A stretch of 64,000 nt of DNA from a virus: IMG/VR virus record IMGVR_UViG_3300025849_000032, positions 1-64,000 of that record. The stretch is one strand, 5' to 3'. A model generated the notes under the pieces. The model was not told the DNA's origin. It made no database searches and was given only the letters and a program-made list of their open reading frames with translations. Position numbers and translations under genes: made by a program. The first letter of the stretch is position 1. Each line of letters opens with the position of its first letter. Below are positions 54,313 to 62,105 of the stretch, one piece after another.

Positions 54313-54571
54313 TGTGTTTGTCATAGTAATATTTACAGTATTCATACATCTTAATTATAGCCTCAGTACCTTTGTATTCTACAGGGTCAAAAGAAGTCTT
54401 ATCTTTCATCGTTATTTCTATCTTCCACATATCAGCTGTATCCCAAGCTGGGACAACGAAAATACCTATACGGTTTTTTACGCACCATTCCCAGTGTTTA
54501 ACTTTAGTAGTATCTGCATAATAATATGGAAGTTTTCTAGACTTATCTTTTTTCTTCTTCTTGAATACCAT
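54296..54571 (-). CDS. hypothetical protein
   Basis: A 91-residue basic protein starting MVFKKKKKDKSRKLPYYYAD. The middle is WEWCVKNRIGIFVVPAWDTA and the end a helix with aromatic and charged residues (MYEYCKYYYDKHNEIKK). It begins one base after the stop of the primase-helicase gene and overlaps the thymidylate-synthase-like gene by 17 bases with its chosen start. No family is recognised; context suggests a replication or nucleotide-metabolism accessory. Confidence 0.6.
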   Translation of the reverse strand: MVFKKKKKDKSRKLPYYYADTTKVKHWEWCVKNRIGIFVVPAWDTADMWKIEITMKDKTSFDPVEYKGTEAIIKMYEYCKYYYDKHNEIKK

Positions 54572-56290
54572 TTACTCCCAAGGCATTGGATCGTTAGCCG
54601 AAGTGTCTACAGCTAGCGGTATGTAGCAACCAGATTTAGGTTCCCAGTTAAAATGAGCTTCAGCACCATTCTCACCTAAGTTCTGGAACTTAACTTTAAG
54701 AACCTTAGCTTTAACAGTCTTAGCCTCATAATCTCTGTGAATTAATAAACCATGGTAACTAGCATCATACCATTCGCCACCACCCTTGATGTTGTACATC
54801 GTAGGCTCTTCAATCTTACCATCCTTATCTTTGTACATCTTAGTAGGGTGAGCTACAACGATTACAAGTACATCATACTTCTTAGCAAACACTTCGATCT
54901 TAGTTAGATATTCCATAGTATATCTGTTAACATCTTCAGTCTTGCTATTTGTATCTCTAACCTTATTATAAGGATCAATAACTAAGCATTTAATACCTTT
55001 ACGTTTAACTAGCTCAGCACCTTTCTTAAGTACTTCATCTAAGCTATATCTGTCAGCATCGATAAAATAGTAGTTATCATTTATATGATCTGTAACCTGA
55101 ACCCATTTATCACTACCAACATCACTTTTAGTAGGCATACCTTCCCAAGTCTTACGAATAAGCTTGTGAGCATGTAGATAATTAGGCTTGTTCTCAGGAG
55201 ATGCATAAGCTGTTTTCCAACCGTAGTTTTTATTATAACCTACACACATTTGATCTACAAAGTCTGACTTACCAGATGATGGTATACCCGTTACAGTAAT
55301 GAACTGTGAAGTATACGTAGAAAATATGTTATCAAAGTTTTCTAAACCAATTTGAAAACCAGGTTTAAAACCATTATGCACAAAATCTAATAACTCACCT
55401 TCAACATCACGCAGAGTTGATACACCTTCTAGAGGTACTTGAGATGCTGTATTAATTACTTCGCGTAGCTTTTCTTTACCATGTTCAACTAGAAAGTCAT
55501 TAGCATCTTTGTTACCGTTAAAATTAACTAAGTAACAAACTTCAGCACCTAACCTTCTAATAAACTCTGATCGTAAAGCTTGACCAGCTTCATCAGCATC
55601 AACAGCTAATATAATCTTAGTCTTGTCTTCGAAGTAATCAATACAGTTATCTAAGTAATCTAAATTATTACTATTTAATGTAGCACCATTAGGTACTGAT
55701 ACCACATTTTTAACACCGGCTTCGTGAAATGCTAACACATCCATCTCGCCTTCAACAATAACACACCAATCGTAACCGACTATTGAATTAATATTGTAGA
55801 ATACTTTTTCAGCACCTTTGTACAGCTTGAAGTTCTTGCGACCATCTCTGTACTTAACGTTGATCAACTGATCTCCCATGAAATAGTTGAACTGAATAGC
55901 ATTCTCAGTCTTACCAGTTTGTGGCATATACTCAGCACCCTCAGTGACCCGAAGGTCATCTAGAGTTTGCTTTGATATACTACGTGTTTTGAACCACTCT
56001 TCAACTTTTGTTTCTACTAAAGAACCAATACTCTCTTCTGAGGGTCGTACGTATTCTTTAGTTGAATTACCTTTACGTTGGTAAGTATGTAGCTGAAAGC
56101 TGTCATCACAGTTATGGCAAGTTCCGAGACCCCGTTCCCAATCATAAGAAGCGCATTTGGCTTTCTGATTTTTAGGCTGTCTATCAGCGGAACACAAAGG
56201 ACAAACTCCTTGTGTCTTACCCGCTTCAAGACCGTATTGATTGAATTCATCAATCAAAAATCCATTGATCTCTGTACTTTCTACTTGCAT
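54572..56290 (-). CDS. primase-helicase (T7 gp4-like)
   Basis: A 572-residue bifunctional replication protein. An N-terminal zinc-binding site C30-x2-C33 ... C58-x2-C61 (CPLC, CHNC) is followed by a TOPRIM domain (VIVEGEMDVLAFHEAG) for RNA priming and a RecA-like DnaB-family helicase with Walker A TGIPSSGKSDF, Walker B CLVIDPYN and a following HPTK motif. It should prime lagging strands and unwind the fork. It precedes a probable SSB gene, giving a replication cassette; the DNA polymerase is not seen in this window. Confidence 0.9.
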   Translation of the reverse strand: MQVESTEINGFLIDEFNQYGLEAGKTQGVCPLCSADRQPKNQKAKCASYDWERGLGTCHNCDDSFQLHTYQRKGNSTKEYVRPSEESIGSLVETKVEEWFKTRSISKQTLDDLRVTEGAEYMPQTGKTENAIQFNYFMGDQLINVKYRDGRKNFKLYKGAEKVFYNINSIVGYDWCVIVEGEMDVLAFHEAGVKNVVSVPNGATLNSNNLDYLDNCIDYFEDKTKIILAVDADEAGQALRSEFIRRLGAEVCYLVNFNGNKDANDFLVEHGKEKLREVINTASQVPLEGVSTLRDVEGELLDFVHNGFKPGFQIGLENFDNIFSTYTSQFITVTGIPSSGKSDFVDQMCVGYNKNYGWKTAYASPENKPNYLHAHKLIRKTWEGMPTKSDVGSDKWVQVTDHINDNYYFIDADRYSLDEVLKKGAELVKRKGIKCLVIDPYNKVRDTNSKTEDVNRYTMEYLTKIEVFAKKYDVLVIVVAHPTKMYKDKDGKIEEPTMYNIKGGGEWYDASYHGLLIHRDYEAKTVKAKVLKVKFQNLGENGAEAHFNWEPKSGCYIPLAVDTSANDPMPWE

Positions 56291-56291
56291 A

Positions 56292-56603
56292 CTAGAATGG
56301 CAAATCGTCTGGTTCAGCTACAGCAGCTTTTGCAGGAGCAGGAGCTCCATCCTCACGAGGTGCGGTTTGCACGTTGTCACCATTAGTCCATACAACCTTA
56401 ACATTACCTAAGTAAGTTTTAGGGTTTTTAGCATCGCGCTCATCTTTAGACTGCTCAACACATACTGGACCTTGATTACCGAACTGATCTACATCATCAC
56501 TGAGTGTGATTGTAATTGGTAAATATGAACCTTTTTTACCTTTAAAGATCTTATCTTTAGGTATTGCTTCTAGGTTGATGCTTGTTTTAATGATACTTGC
56601 CAT
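56292..56603 (-). CDS. single-stranded DNA-binding protein-like
   Basis: A 103-residue protein with a beta-rich body (SINLEAIPKDKIFKGKKG, LPITITLSDDVDQFGNQG, VKVVWTNGD) and a flexible Ala/Pro tail ending EPDDLPF. The acidic DDLPF tip is the hallmark of bacterial and phage SSBs, which use it to recruit replication proteins. The body length fits a small OB fold. Its place one base before the primase-helicase supports the call. Confidence 0.75.
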   Translation of the reverse strand: MASIIKTSINLEAIPKDKIFKGKKGSYLPITITLSDDVDQFGNQGPVCVEQSKDERDAKNPKTYLGNVKVVWTNGDNVQTAPREDGAPAPAKAAVAEPDDLPF

Positions 56604-56608
56604 AATTT

Positions 56609-56842
56609 TTATCCTTTAATCATTGTTACTAATTTTCTTACTTGATCTACTGATGCGTTCGTTGTTCTACGAAAGTTATCAATTGATTTGTGGTAAGGGT
56701 GCAGACCGTCTGTCGCATTGTGGTTTACATAAAAGTTCTTAGTATTAGCTTCGAACTTGTTGCCTGTAATTGTACAGGTTTTCATTGCAGGTTTACCATT
56801 GGTTGTTCTGCGGTTTGTGGTAGTGGTTTTTGTTTTTGCCAT
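56609..56842 (-). CDS. small basic protein
   Basis: A 77-residue protein starting MAKTKTTTTNRRTTNGKP; an upstream ATG at 56881 gives a 13-residue longer form. Pieces are MKTCTITGNKFEANTKNFYV and NHNATDGLHPYHKS, with a C-terminal helix (ASVDQVRKLVTMIKG). The C-x-I-T-G-N-K-F pattern followed by NFY resembles a tiny zinc-ribbon-like or HNH-type fragment, but no complete motif is present. It is the first gene after promoter copy 5 and starts the SSB/primase operon. Confidence 0.55.
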   Translation of the reverse strand: MAKTKTTTTNRRTTNGKPAMKTCTITGNKFEANTKNFYVNHNATDGLHPYHKSIDNFRRTTNASVDQVRKLVTMIKG

Positions 56843-56901
56843 CGTTTTAGATTTTAGCAGGTTAGTAAAAAAATTAATCATTGTTTATTTGTTTTTATGT
56901 T

Positions 56902-56941
56902 CATATATATTATCCGAAAGCGATCGTATTTATATTGTATT
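56902..56941 (-). promoter_or_regulatory. conserved phage promoter, copy 5
   Basis: On the minus strand: CAATATAAATACGA, 9 bases, GGATAATATATATG. It drives the small basic gene, the SSB and the primase-helicase and lies against the stop codon of the exonuclease gene upstream. Confidence 0.75.
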
Positions 56942-57675
56942 TAGAGTGTATCGTTTAATAAAAATTGTTTAAAGTCAAACTCTTCGTCTCCGTAATATAA
57001 GTCATAAGCCTCTGAAGCTCTACGAACTTTATCTTCACCGCGTTTATAAAAATCTGGTGAGCAATCGAATACACCGATCTGTTTAGTGTTTTTATCTATA
57101 ACTATGAATACCATTTCATACCCGAATAACTTACTGTATATATAAGCTTGGCTATCGTAGTTATACTTAGAAGCTGACCATCTGAACTTTTCAATATCAG
57201 AAGTTGTCTTAAGGTCAATCACAAGTTTTTCATCGTGGTTAACTATATCAGCCTTACCTTTCCACATATTACCAAACAGTTCTATAACGGCAGGTTCTTC
57301 GTATATGTAGTTACCAAGTACAGGTGCTATTAAGTCTCTGCAAACATCGTTAGCCATTACAGCTTCTTGCATTAATTCTACTTGATCAACCTCGTGTTGT
57401 AGTAGACACATTTCTCCTTCTGATAATTCTTTGTACTTCTTAGTGTTTCTAGTTGTAGCTTCAACTATTTTAAAACTATTAAGTTTTTCAGGTTCAAGAA
57501 TTGCTGTGTGGAAATAACCACCTACTAAGAAAGCTGGTATGTTAGCTTGTTTATCTCGTAGTCTAGCTGGATTTTTAAGCAACGTACCTATATTAGAGTT
57601 ACTTAAAAACTGTTGACCAAACTCTCCGTAGTAGTCTTCATCGTTTCTTAAACGATCTATTATTTTTTTAGTCAT
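56941..57675 (-). CDS. PD-(D/E)XK exonuclease, RecE/DUF3799-like
   Basis: A 244-residue nuclease. Markers are VGGYFHTAILEPEKLNSF near the start, KGKADIVNHDEKLVIDLKTT with the D...DxK core, and YDSQAYIYSKLFGY. This is the pattern of phage exonucleases of the exonuclease VIII (RecE)/DUF3799 type, which chew 5' ends to make single-strand tails for recombination. It overlaps the ERF-like recombinase gene by 8 bases, so the two form the usual exonuclease plus annealing protein pair. Confidence 0.85.
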   Translation of the reverse strand: MTKKIIDRLRNDEDYYGEFGQQFLSNSNIGTLLKNPARLRDKQANIPAFLVGGYFHTAILEPEKLNSFKIVEATTRNTKKYKELSEGEMCLLQHEVDQVELMQEAVMANDVCRDLIAPVLGNYIYEEPAVIELFGNMWKGKADIVNHDEKLVIDLKTTSDIEKFRWSASKYNYDSQAYIYSKLFGYEMVFIVIDKNTKQIGVFDCSPDFYKRGEDKVRRASEAYDLYYGDEEFDFKQFLLNDTL

Positions 57676-58219
57676 TTTCCTTGATATTTACGTTATGTCT
57701 TAATATCTTTTTCTGCTGAGCAGTTAAAGTATATTTAGACTCTATAGCACTTACTTCACCTCCATTAGCTATATACTCTACAGCTTTTTTCATTTGTGCA
57801 TCAGTTATCTTAGCCTTCTCTTTCTTAACAGGAGGTTGACCGGCATCTGCATCTTCAGTGTCATCTATTAATAATAGATTACCTAATGCATACTTTTTAC
57901 CATAAGTGGAAGCTGCACCGAATTGCTGAGATGTTTGCATACCTTTTTGATTAAGGTCTACACCGACTATTGCTGTTGCTGTGATTTGATTTTCGCCATC
58001 GGAGATGATAGCTGTGGATTTCATCATAGGTACGGGATCTGTCCCTATAATTTCTTCAGTCATCGTTACTGTAACGAGCTGCTCTAATAAGAAAGGCTTT
58101 ATAGCCTCGAGGATGTCTTCCGCTTTTCGAAAGTAATACTTTCCGAATGAGTTGTAGGAAGATTTTTTAGCTTTTAATTCAGTCTGAATTACTGCTAGAC
58201 TTTTGTTTAGTTTATTCAT
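57668..58219 (-). CDS. ERF-family single-strand annealing protein
   Basis: A 183-residue recombinase of the ERF family. The start MNKLNKSLAVIQTELKAKKS and the motif QQFGAASTYGKKYALGNLL (the GxxSTYGxRYAL signature) identify it. It anneals complementary single strands made by the partner exonuclease. The C-terminal part is helical and charged. A 71-base gap separates it from the sigma-factor gene upstream; this gap contains GATTATATA, which could serve as its own promoter box, but the AATACGA box is absent. Confidence 0.85.
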   Translation of the reverse strand: MNKLNKSLAVIQTELKAKKSSYNSFGKYYFRKAEDILEAIKPFLLEQLVTVTMTEEIIGTDPVPMMKSTAIISDGENQITATAIVGVDLNQKGMQTSQQFGAASTYGKKYALGNLLLIDDTEDADAGQPPVKKEKAKITDAQMKKAVEYIANGGEVSAIESKYTLTAQQKKILRHNVNIKEND

Positions 58220-58290
58220 TGGCTTTTGGTTTATTGGTACCTATATAATCACATAAAGGCCCCAAGATTTAACATTATTTTAAGCTTAAT

Positions 58291-59046
58291 TTACAGATAA
58301 TCAACCACTTGCGAGTGAGGGACAGTTTCTATTAGCTTTTGTATTGCTTGCTTTTTAAGCTGTGAAATACGCACATAAGAGCTAGTACCTTTAATACCTA
58401 ATACGTCTGCAATTCCTTTAGCCTGCATCTTATCACAGTCAAGGCCATATGACAATCTTAACACTTGGTATTCTTTAGGGTTTAAGTTCTCCATCATTAC
58501 ACCTTTTAAATAAGCTAGAAGAAGATCTTTATTATAACCGCTAGTGTTGTCTGGTATATCATACGCAGAATCTGTTTCATCGTTTTTCTTGTCTAAACTT
58601 AAAAACACAGAATTAAAGAATAGTGCAACCATTTTTTTATCTTCACCAAAATCTTTACGTATTTCATTTAATTTATGTTCTGGTATACGCATGGTACCTC
58701 TATTCATATCAATACCTCGACGTATAGCACCACGTATTCTTTTAGCTAGAAAAGATTTTAATCTTTGTTCTTGATCTTCAGCCGCGTTTATTAGATCCCA
58801 TTGTATCTTATCTACTGCGGCAACCAAACCTAAGCTACCTTCTTGTATAAAATCTGTCACATCCATAGCACCTGATGCTTGCTGTGAAGTTGAAAACTTT
58901 CTGGCTAGATTCTCTACTAAAGGTAAAAACGTTACTATTAATTCATCTCTAGTATACTCATTAAATTGTTTTTTACCTATTAGCCGTATGCTCTCTTTAA
59001 CATCGTCTTTATATCTAATATAGTTCTGTATATTGTATTTTTTCAT
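58291..59046 (-). CDS. sigma-70-family RNA polymerase sigma factor
   Basis: A 251-residue sigma factor. Region 2 has TDFIQEGSLGLVAAVDKI (core-binding 2.2) and FLAKRIRGAIRRGIDMNRG (2.3-2.4), with TMRIPEHKLNE matching the RIPxH of region 3.0. Region 4 has LNPKEYQVLRLSYGLD and a helix-turn-helix (AKGIADVLGIKGTSSYVRIS). Region 1 is absent and the spacer short. It should redirect host RNA polymerase, possibly to the six promoters with GATAATATA boxes (inference). It overlaps the helix-turn-helix gene upstream by 4 bases. Confidence 0.9.
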   Translation of the reverse strand: MKKYNIQNYIRYKDDVKESIRLIGKKQFNEYTRDELIVTFLPLVENLARKFSTSQQASGAMDVTDFIQEGSLGLVAAVDKIQWDLINAAEDQEQRLKSFLAKRIRGAIRRGIDMNRGTMRIPEHKLNEIRKDFGEDKKMVALFFNSVFLSLDKKNDETDSAYDIPDNTSGYNKDLLLAYLKGVMMENLNPKEYQVLRLSYGLDCDKMQAKGIADVLGIKGTSSYVRISQLKKQAIQKLIETVPHSQVVDYL

Positions 59047-59681
59047 CTTGCATAGTTTAATATTTCTTTTTCTTTCTTTAATTCATTGCACATGTTGCGA
59101 TGTATTGTTCGCACAGAACAGTCTAATAAGCCTGCTAGGGATCGTATCGTAATCTTTTTTCCCATATCGTTAATATCTATCATACATTGATAAATATCAT
59201 CAGTATGGATCCGTTTTGATCTACCTATTAATTGCCCTACTATCTTTAATTTATCTGATTTTTCCAAGCCAGTACTCATCTTGAATATTACTTTACGTAA
59301 TTTGTTTTTTGGCGGAGCATCAAGATCAGACATATACACATCGTGAATTATCCTATCTAGTGATGCTTCCGATATACTAAAAGTGCAAAAGCCATTAGAT
59401 TTATCAGCGATAAATTTAGTAAGCTCTGTAAAAGAATCAGTATCTAGTTTAGGGTTTAAGTACCACAATACAAGTAAATGCCATTTTAAACTTTTAAAAG
59501 TATTAATCTTAGCTTTACTTTTGAATAGATCAAATGCATTATAAGTACCTTCCTCGTAAAACCAATAATGATTAGTCTCTGAGGTTGGTGGTTCTAATTT
59601 AGTATTAGGATCTAATCTTGTAATAATTCTATTACGATGCAACCAATGTATATTCCTATCGATGCTACCTTTGTGTGACAT
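59043..59681 (-). CDS. helix-turn-helix protein, possible regulator or replication initiator
   Basis: A 212-residue protein. The N-terminal two-thirds are mixed helix and strand with no clear motif; the C-terminus has a helix-turn-helix (ITIRSLAGLLDCSVRTIHRNM). It could be a replisome organiser or a transcription regulator. The ATG lies in inverted-repeat copy C, so translation or self-control may depend on that element. Its start overlaps the stop of the small upstream gene (TAATG), and its end overlaps the sigma factor gene, linking the two regulators. Confidence 0.65.
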   Translation of the reverse strand: MSHKGSIDRNIHWLHRNRIITRLDPNTKLEPPTSETNHYWFYEEGTYNAFDLFKSKAKINTFKSLKWHLLVLWYLNPKLDTDSFTELTKFIADKSNGFCTFSISEASLDRIIHDVYMSDLDAPPKNKLRKVIFKMSTGLEKSDKLKIVGQLIGRSKRIHTDDIYQCMIDINDMGKKITIRSLAGLLDCSVRTIHRNMCNELKKEKEILNYAR

Positions 59682-59719
59682 TAGCCAGTTACTATAGTAC
59701 TAGATAGGCTTTTGTCACA
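59676..59719. repeat. 44-bp inverted repeat, copy C
   Basis: Outer hexamers GTGACA / TGTCAC pair perfectly, with further pairing around AGCC/GGCT. Centre contains a near-palindromic AGTTACTATAGTACTAG. It spans the stop of the small gene at 59681-59818 and the start codon of the helix-turn-helix gene, an arrangement suited to autoregulation or translational control. Confidence 0.7.
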
Positions 59720-59818
59720 GTCCGCCTGTAACGTAGCAATAATAATCCGTTTTTCTTCGTCATGAGGATATTTAATTTCATTAAATTCCCTGATTTGTTG
59801 TTTAAGGTCTTCGGTCAT
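59681..59818 (-). CDS. small acidic protein
   Basis: A 45-residue protein starting MTEDLKQQIREFNEIKYP. Its C-terminal 13 residues are encoded inside inverted-repeat copy C. It overlaps the upstream gene by 17 bases and its stop overlaps the start of the helix-turn-helix gene (TAATG), so it is probably translated and coupled. Too short for a family call. Confidence 0.5.
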   Translation of the reverse strand: MTEDLKQQIREFNEIKYPHDEEKRIIIATLQADCDKSLSSTIVTG

Positions 59819-60275
59819 AAATTAATTCTTTATTAGGGTTTGCTACTAAATGTTTTTCGCCAATGTAATAATTCCAGTAAGCTTGAATACTACAATCAGT
59901 TTTATACTCGTCTGGCATACACTGAGGCATTTCTGTTAGACCAATATCTGGTATACCTCTAGGAGGAGATGACAATATGTCATGACACTTTGTCCACGAC
60001 AGATGTATTCTACCATACCTAGCTGTATACTCAGATGCTAAAGCCTTAAAATGATTGTACAACCACATATAGTTTGCACGTGATGTTCTAGCCCAGATGC
60101 TTGATGGATGATTTAAGTGTGCTACCTTGTAAGGAACAATGGCATCGTCACCTAAAACAGCGTGGTGTGCTGTACATAGCATTTGAGCAGACTCTAAGGG
60201 CATTTTAACTACATGCTTGTTATACTGTATTTTAGCGGCTTTAACTGGATCTTTATCTAAATAAAATATATTCAT
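59802..60275 (-). CDS. conserved phage protein, pyrimidine-dimer-glycosylase-like annotation
   Basis: A 157-residue protein from MNIFYLDKDPVKAA; a 16-residue longer frame exists but would lie in the preceding gene. Features are HVVKMPLESAQML, HLNHPSSIWARTSRANYMWL and EYTARYGRIHLSW. I recall this family as widespread in phages and sometimes annotated as pyrimidine dimer DNA glycosylase, but I cannot confirm enzymatic activity. Conserved His, Trp and Arg residues suggest a nucleic-acid-related enzyme. Confidence 0.65.
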   Translation of the reverse strand: MNIFYLDKDPVKAAKIQYNKHVVKMPLESAQMLCTAHHAVLGDDAIVPYKVAHLNHPSSIWARTSRANYMWLYNHFKALASEYTARYGRIHLSWTKCHDILSSPPRGIPDIGLTEMPQCMPDEYKTDCSIQAYWNYYIGEKHLVANPNKELIYDRRP

Positions 60276-60276
60276 A

Positions 60277-60537
60277 CTAATTTTTAAAGCCAGTAACTTC
60301 CTTGCGTTCATTAGCAATTTCAATAACTGAAGCTTCTAGAGCATCAAGCCTCTGCATAATCATAGCAAAACCTTCATTTGTTTGATCAGCGATAGCTTGA
60401 TCGGTTTCTTCTAAAACCTTTATCTTAGGGTTAACAGGCTTTTGTCCTGATTTAATTAATAATAGTATAGTAGGTGCAATACCAAAAAACATAATTGCAA
60501 CCGCTGCTATTGTACTAGTTATATAAGTATAATTCAT
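60277..60537 (-). CDS. membrane-anchored coiled-coil protein
   Basis: An 86-residue protein with an N-terminal membrane segment (ITSTIAAVAIMFFGIAPTILLL) and a C-terminal helical part (MIMQRLDALEASVIEIANERK) that looks like a coiled coil. It resembles in layout the proteins at 39940 and 43780 but not in sequence. It sits between the 42-residue gene and the conserved phage protein with 1-base spacing. Role unknown. Confidence 0.6.
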   Translation of the reverse strand: MNYTYITSTIAAVAIMFFGIAPTILLLIKSGQKPVNPKIKVLEETDQAIADQTNEGFAMIMQRLDALEASVIEIANERKEVTGFKN

Positions 60538-60538
60538 A

Positions 60539-60667
60539 TTAGTCTTCTTTATTATTTAATTCTATTAATTCTGCTATTGTCATTTCTTCTACCTCTTCTC
60601 GAGTGTAGTGATCCTTGTTGGCTTGGTATGCTCTTTCCCAAGGGTCAATTGTTTCATAGTTATTCAT
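60539..60667 (-). CDS. small acidic protein
   Basis: A 42-residue acidic protein starting MNNYETIDPWERAYQANKDH, mostly helical and rich in Glu. It overlaps the DNA ligase gene by 8 bases and precedes the membrane coiled-coil gene. No family is recognised. Tight spacing and coding-like composition support translation. Confidence 0.55.
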   Translation of the reverse strand: MNNYETIDPWERAYQANKDHYTREEVEEMTIAELIELNNKED

Positions 60668-61514
60668 AATCTCTTATACATTTAAATAAAGGGTGACGGT
60701 AACTGTTTGCTTTAGTACGTTCGAAGTATGTAAACGTAGCAGTTTTACCAACCCAGGTTTGCATTTGTTTAAAATTTGTTTGTAACTTTTTAAAGTTGTC
60801 CATCACAGGTATGCCGAACTGTATACCTTCAGAGTCTATAGCTAGAAACTTACCGATAGTACCGATACGTTTGCCTTTACCTTCAACCCAACCTGTTATT
60901 TGAGCTTCAGAGTCGTGAAAGTCTTTGAATTTACGTAAGCTGTGAGATCGCTTAGTTTGGTAAGGCGTATTTATACGTAGTATAGAGCCTTCGAAACCTT
61001 TAGATAAGTTTATGCCGTGAATTTGCTTAGCATACTTTTCTGCGTAAATCTCGTGTGTTTCAACGTGTTTAATAATGTGATTGTTAGGGACATTATTACG
61101 TATCCATTCATCACGTACATCAAAGTTCACATTATCGTGCGTTCTAAGGCCGTCTAAGATAGCATCATAACAATGAAACTGAACTAATCGTTGTGATTCA
61201 TCGCGGTGTTCTGATGTAGGTTTTGTTTTACGAACACAAGATATAATCTTTTCGAAATCATTCTTAAGATCGTGGTTGTATAATTCGCCATCGAGTACTA
61301 CATCAGGGTTTAACTGAAAGAAAGGCTTTAGATTAAACAGTACGTGGTCAATATTTTTCCACTCTTTACCTGTACGTGAGTAAGCTGTTACAATGCTATT
61401 GTCACACTGTATAACACAACGAACACCGTCCAGTTTAGGTTGTATAAAATTCTTGACTGAATAGTCAATTGGTTTTTTACTGACTGGATATGCCAGCATT
61501 GGTTTGTATCGCAT
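60660..61514 (-). CDS. ATP-dependent DNA ligase
   Basis: A 284-residue ligase. Motif I is QPKLDGVR with adenylated K27, motif III LDGELYNH, motif IV FEGSILRI and motif V LRKFKDF, followed by an OB-fold domain (AQITGWVEGKGKRIGTIGK). It seals nicks from replication and recombination. The size is that of compact phage ligases. It is the first gene after promoter copy 6 and overlaps a 42-residue gene at its end. Confidence 0.92.
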   Translation of the reverse strand: MRYKPMLAYPVSKKPIDYSVKNFIQPKLDGVRCVIQCDNSIVTAYSRTGKEWKNIDHVLFNLKPFFQLNPDVVLDGELYNHDLKNDFEKIISCVRKTKPTSEHRDESQRLVQFHCYDAILDGLRTHDNVNFDVRDEWIRNNVPNNHIIKHVETHEIYAEKYAKQIHGINLSKGFEGSILRINTPYQTKRSHSLRKFKDFHDSEAQITGWVEGKGKRIGTIGKFLAIDSEGIQFGIPVMDNFKKLQTNFKQMQTWVGKTATFTYFERTKANSYRHPLFKCIRDYE

Positions 61515-61526
61515 ATTTTATTGTTT

Positions 61527-61562
61527 ATTATATTATCTTTTAGTGATCGTATTTAGTTTGTA
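61527..61562 (-). promoter_or_regulatory. conserved phage promoter, copy 6
   Basis: On the minus strand: CAAACTAAATACGA, 9 bases, GATAATATAATAAAC. It lies about 15 bases upstream of the ligase start and overlaps the end of the gene at 61540-61920. Transcription from here would run through the ligase, helix-turn-helix and sigma genes. Confidence 0.75.
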
Positions 61563-61920
61563 AATCCATAGGTTTACCTACAAATATGCATTTATCTTTT
61601 CGAACTAACTTTTTACAACAGTCGGGTTGATCGCATATAGCTTCGTCACTGACTTTAAACACACTAATCCATGTAGATTTATCTAAGTGTTGCCAAATGT
61701 AGTATATATAGTCAAGATCTCCGCGTTGTGTATCTAAACTGTCTATTTCTAAATTATCAATTTTAGTACTATCTACTAAAGAATCTGCTATATCTAAACC
61801 TAAACCTTCCGGGTAACCATCACTGTGTCTGTATAATTGTGCATGCCATTTCTCTGGATGCTCACTAAACGATACTCCTTCTTCTCGTGTAGCAAATCTG
61901 ATTATTGCTCTAGTTGACAT
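61540..61920 (-). CDS. conserved phage protein, unknown
   Basis: A 126-residue protein starting MSTRAIIRFATREEGVSFSE; seven further residues upstream belong to a longer frame that would overlap the previous gene. It continues WHAQLYRHSDGYPEGLGLDI and ends near a Cys-rich stretch (DEAICDQPDCCKKLVRKDKC) that could bind a metal. The MSTRAIIRF start and YRHSDGYP motif recur in phage and bacterial proteins I recall as hypothetical. It overlaps a small membrane protein gene by 11 bases. Confidence 0.6.
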   Translation of the reverse strand: MSTRAIIRFATREEGVSFSEHPEKWHAQLYRHSDGYPEGLGLDIADSLVDSTKIDNLEIDSLDTQRGDLDYIYYIWQHLDKSTWISVFKVSDEAICDQPDCCKKLVRKDKCIFVGKPMDLQTKYDH

Positions 61921-62026
61921 ACATATAAACATAAAGTGCACCTAAGCACGTTCCTAAAAACCATCCGAAAAATAATCCTACTAGCGTGTAGTAGGCTACG
62001 TTTTTTAATTTACTTGTACTATTCAT
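61910..62026 (-). CDS. small membrane protein
   Basis: A 38-residue protein starting MNSTSKLKNVAYYTLVGLF with one membrane helix containing Gly-x-x-x-Gly-like spacing, and a short tail. It overlaps the genes on both sides by 8-11 bases. It is one of three tiny membrane proteins in this chain. Function unknown. Confidence 0.5.
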   Translation of the reverse strand: MNSTSKLKNVAYYTLVGLFFGWFLGTCLGALYVYMYVN

Positions 62027-62105
62027 TGTTTTTTACTTTAAATGCATTCATTATTGTTACTAATGCTAATGCTGTTACTAATATAATTATAATGTTTTCT
62101 ATCAT
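62019..62105 (-). CDS. tiny membrane peptide
   Basis: A 28-residue peptide starting MIENIIIILVTALALVTIM, essentially a single membrane helix with a short polar tail ending KNNE. It overlaps its upstream and downstream neighbours. Translation is inferred from the coupled start and stop arrangement; the short length leaves doubt. Confidence 0.4.
   Translation of the reverse strand: MIENIIIILVTALALVTIMNAFKVKNNE

Noticed and set aside
58220-58290. Seventh copy of the conserved promoter upstream of the ERF gene
   Set aside because: GATTATATA resembles the downstream box but the AATACGA box at 9 bases is absent.
61390-61402. GTCACACTG in the ligase gene as a fourth inverted-repeat copy
   Set aside because: Only one half-site is present; no matching GTGACA arm at the right distance.
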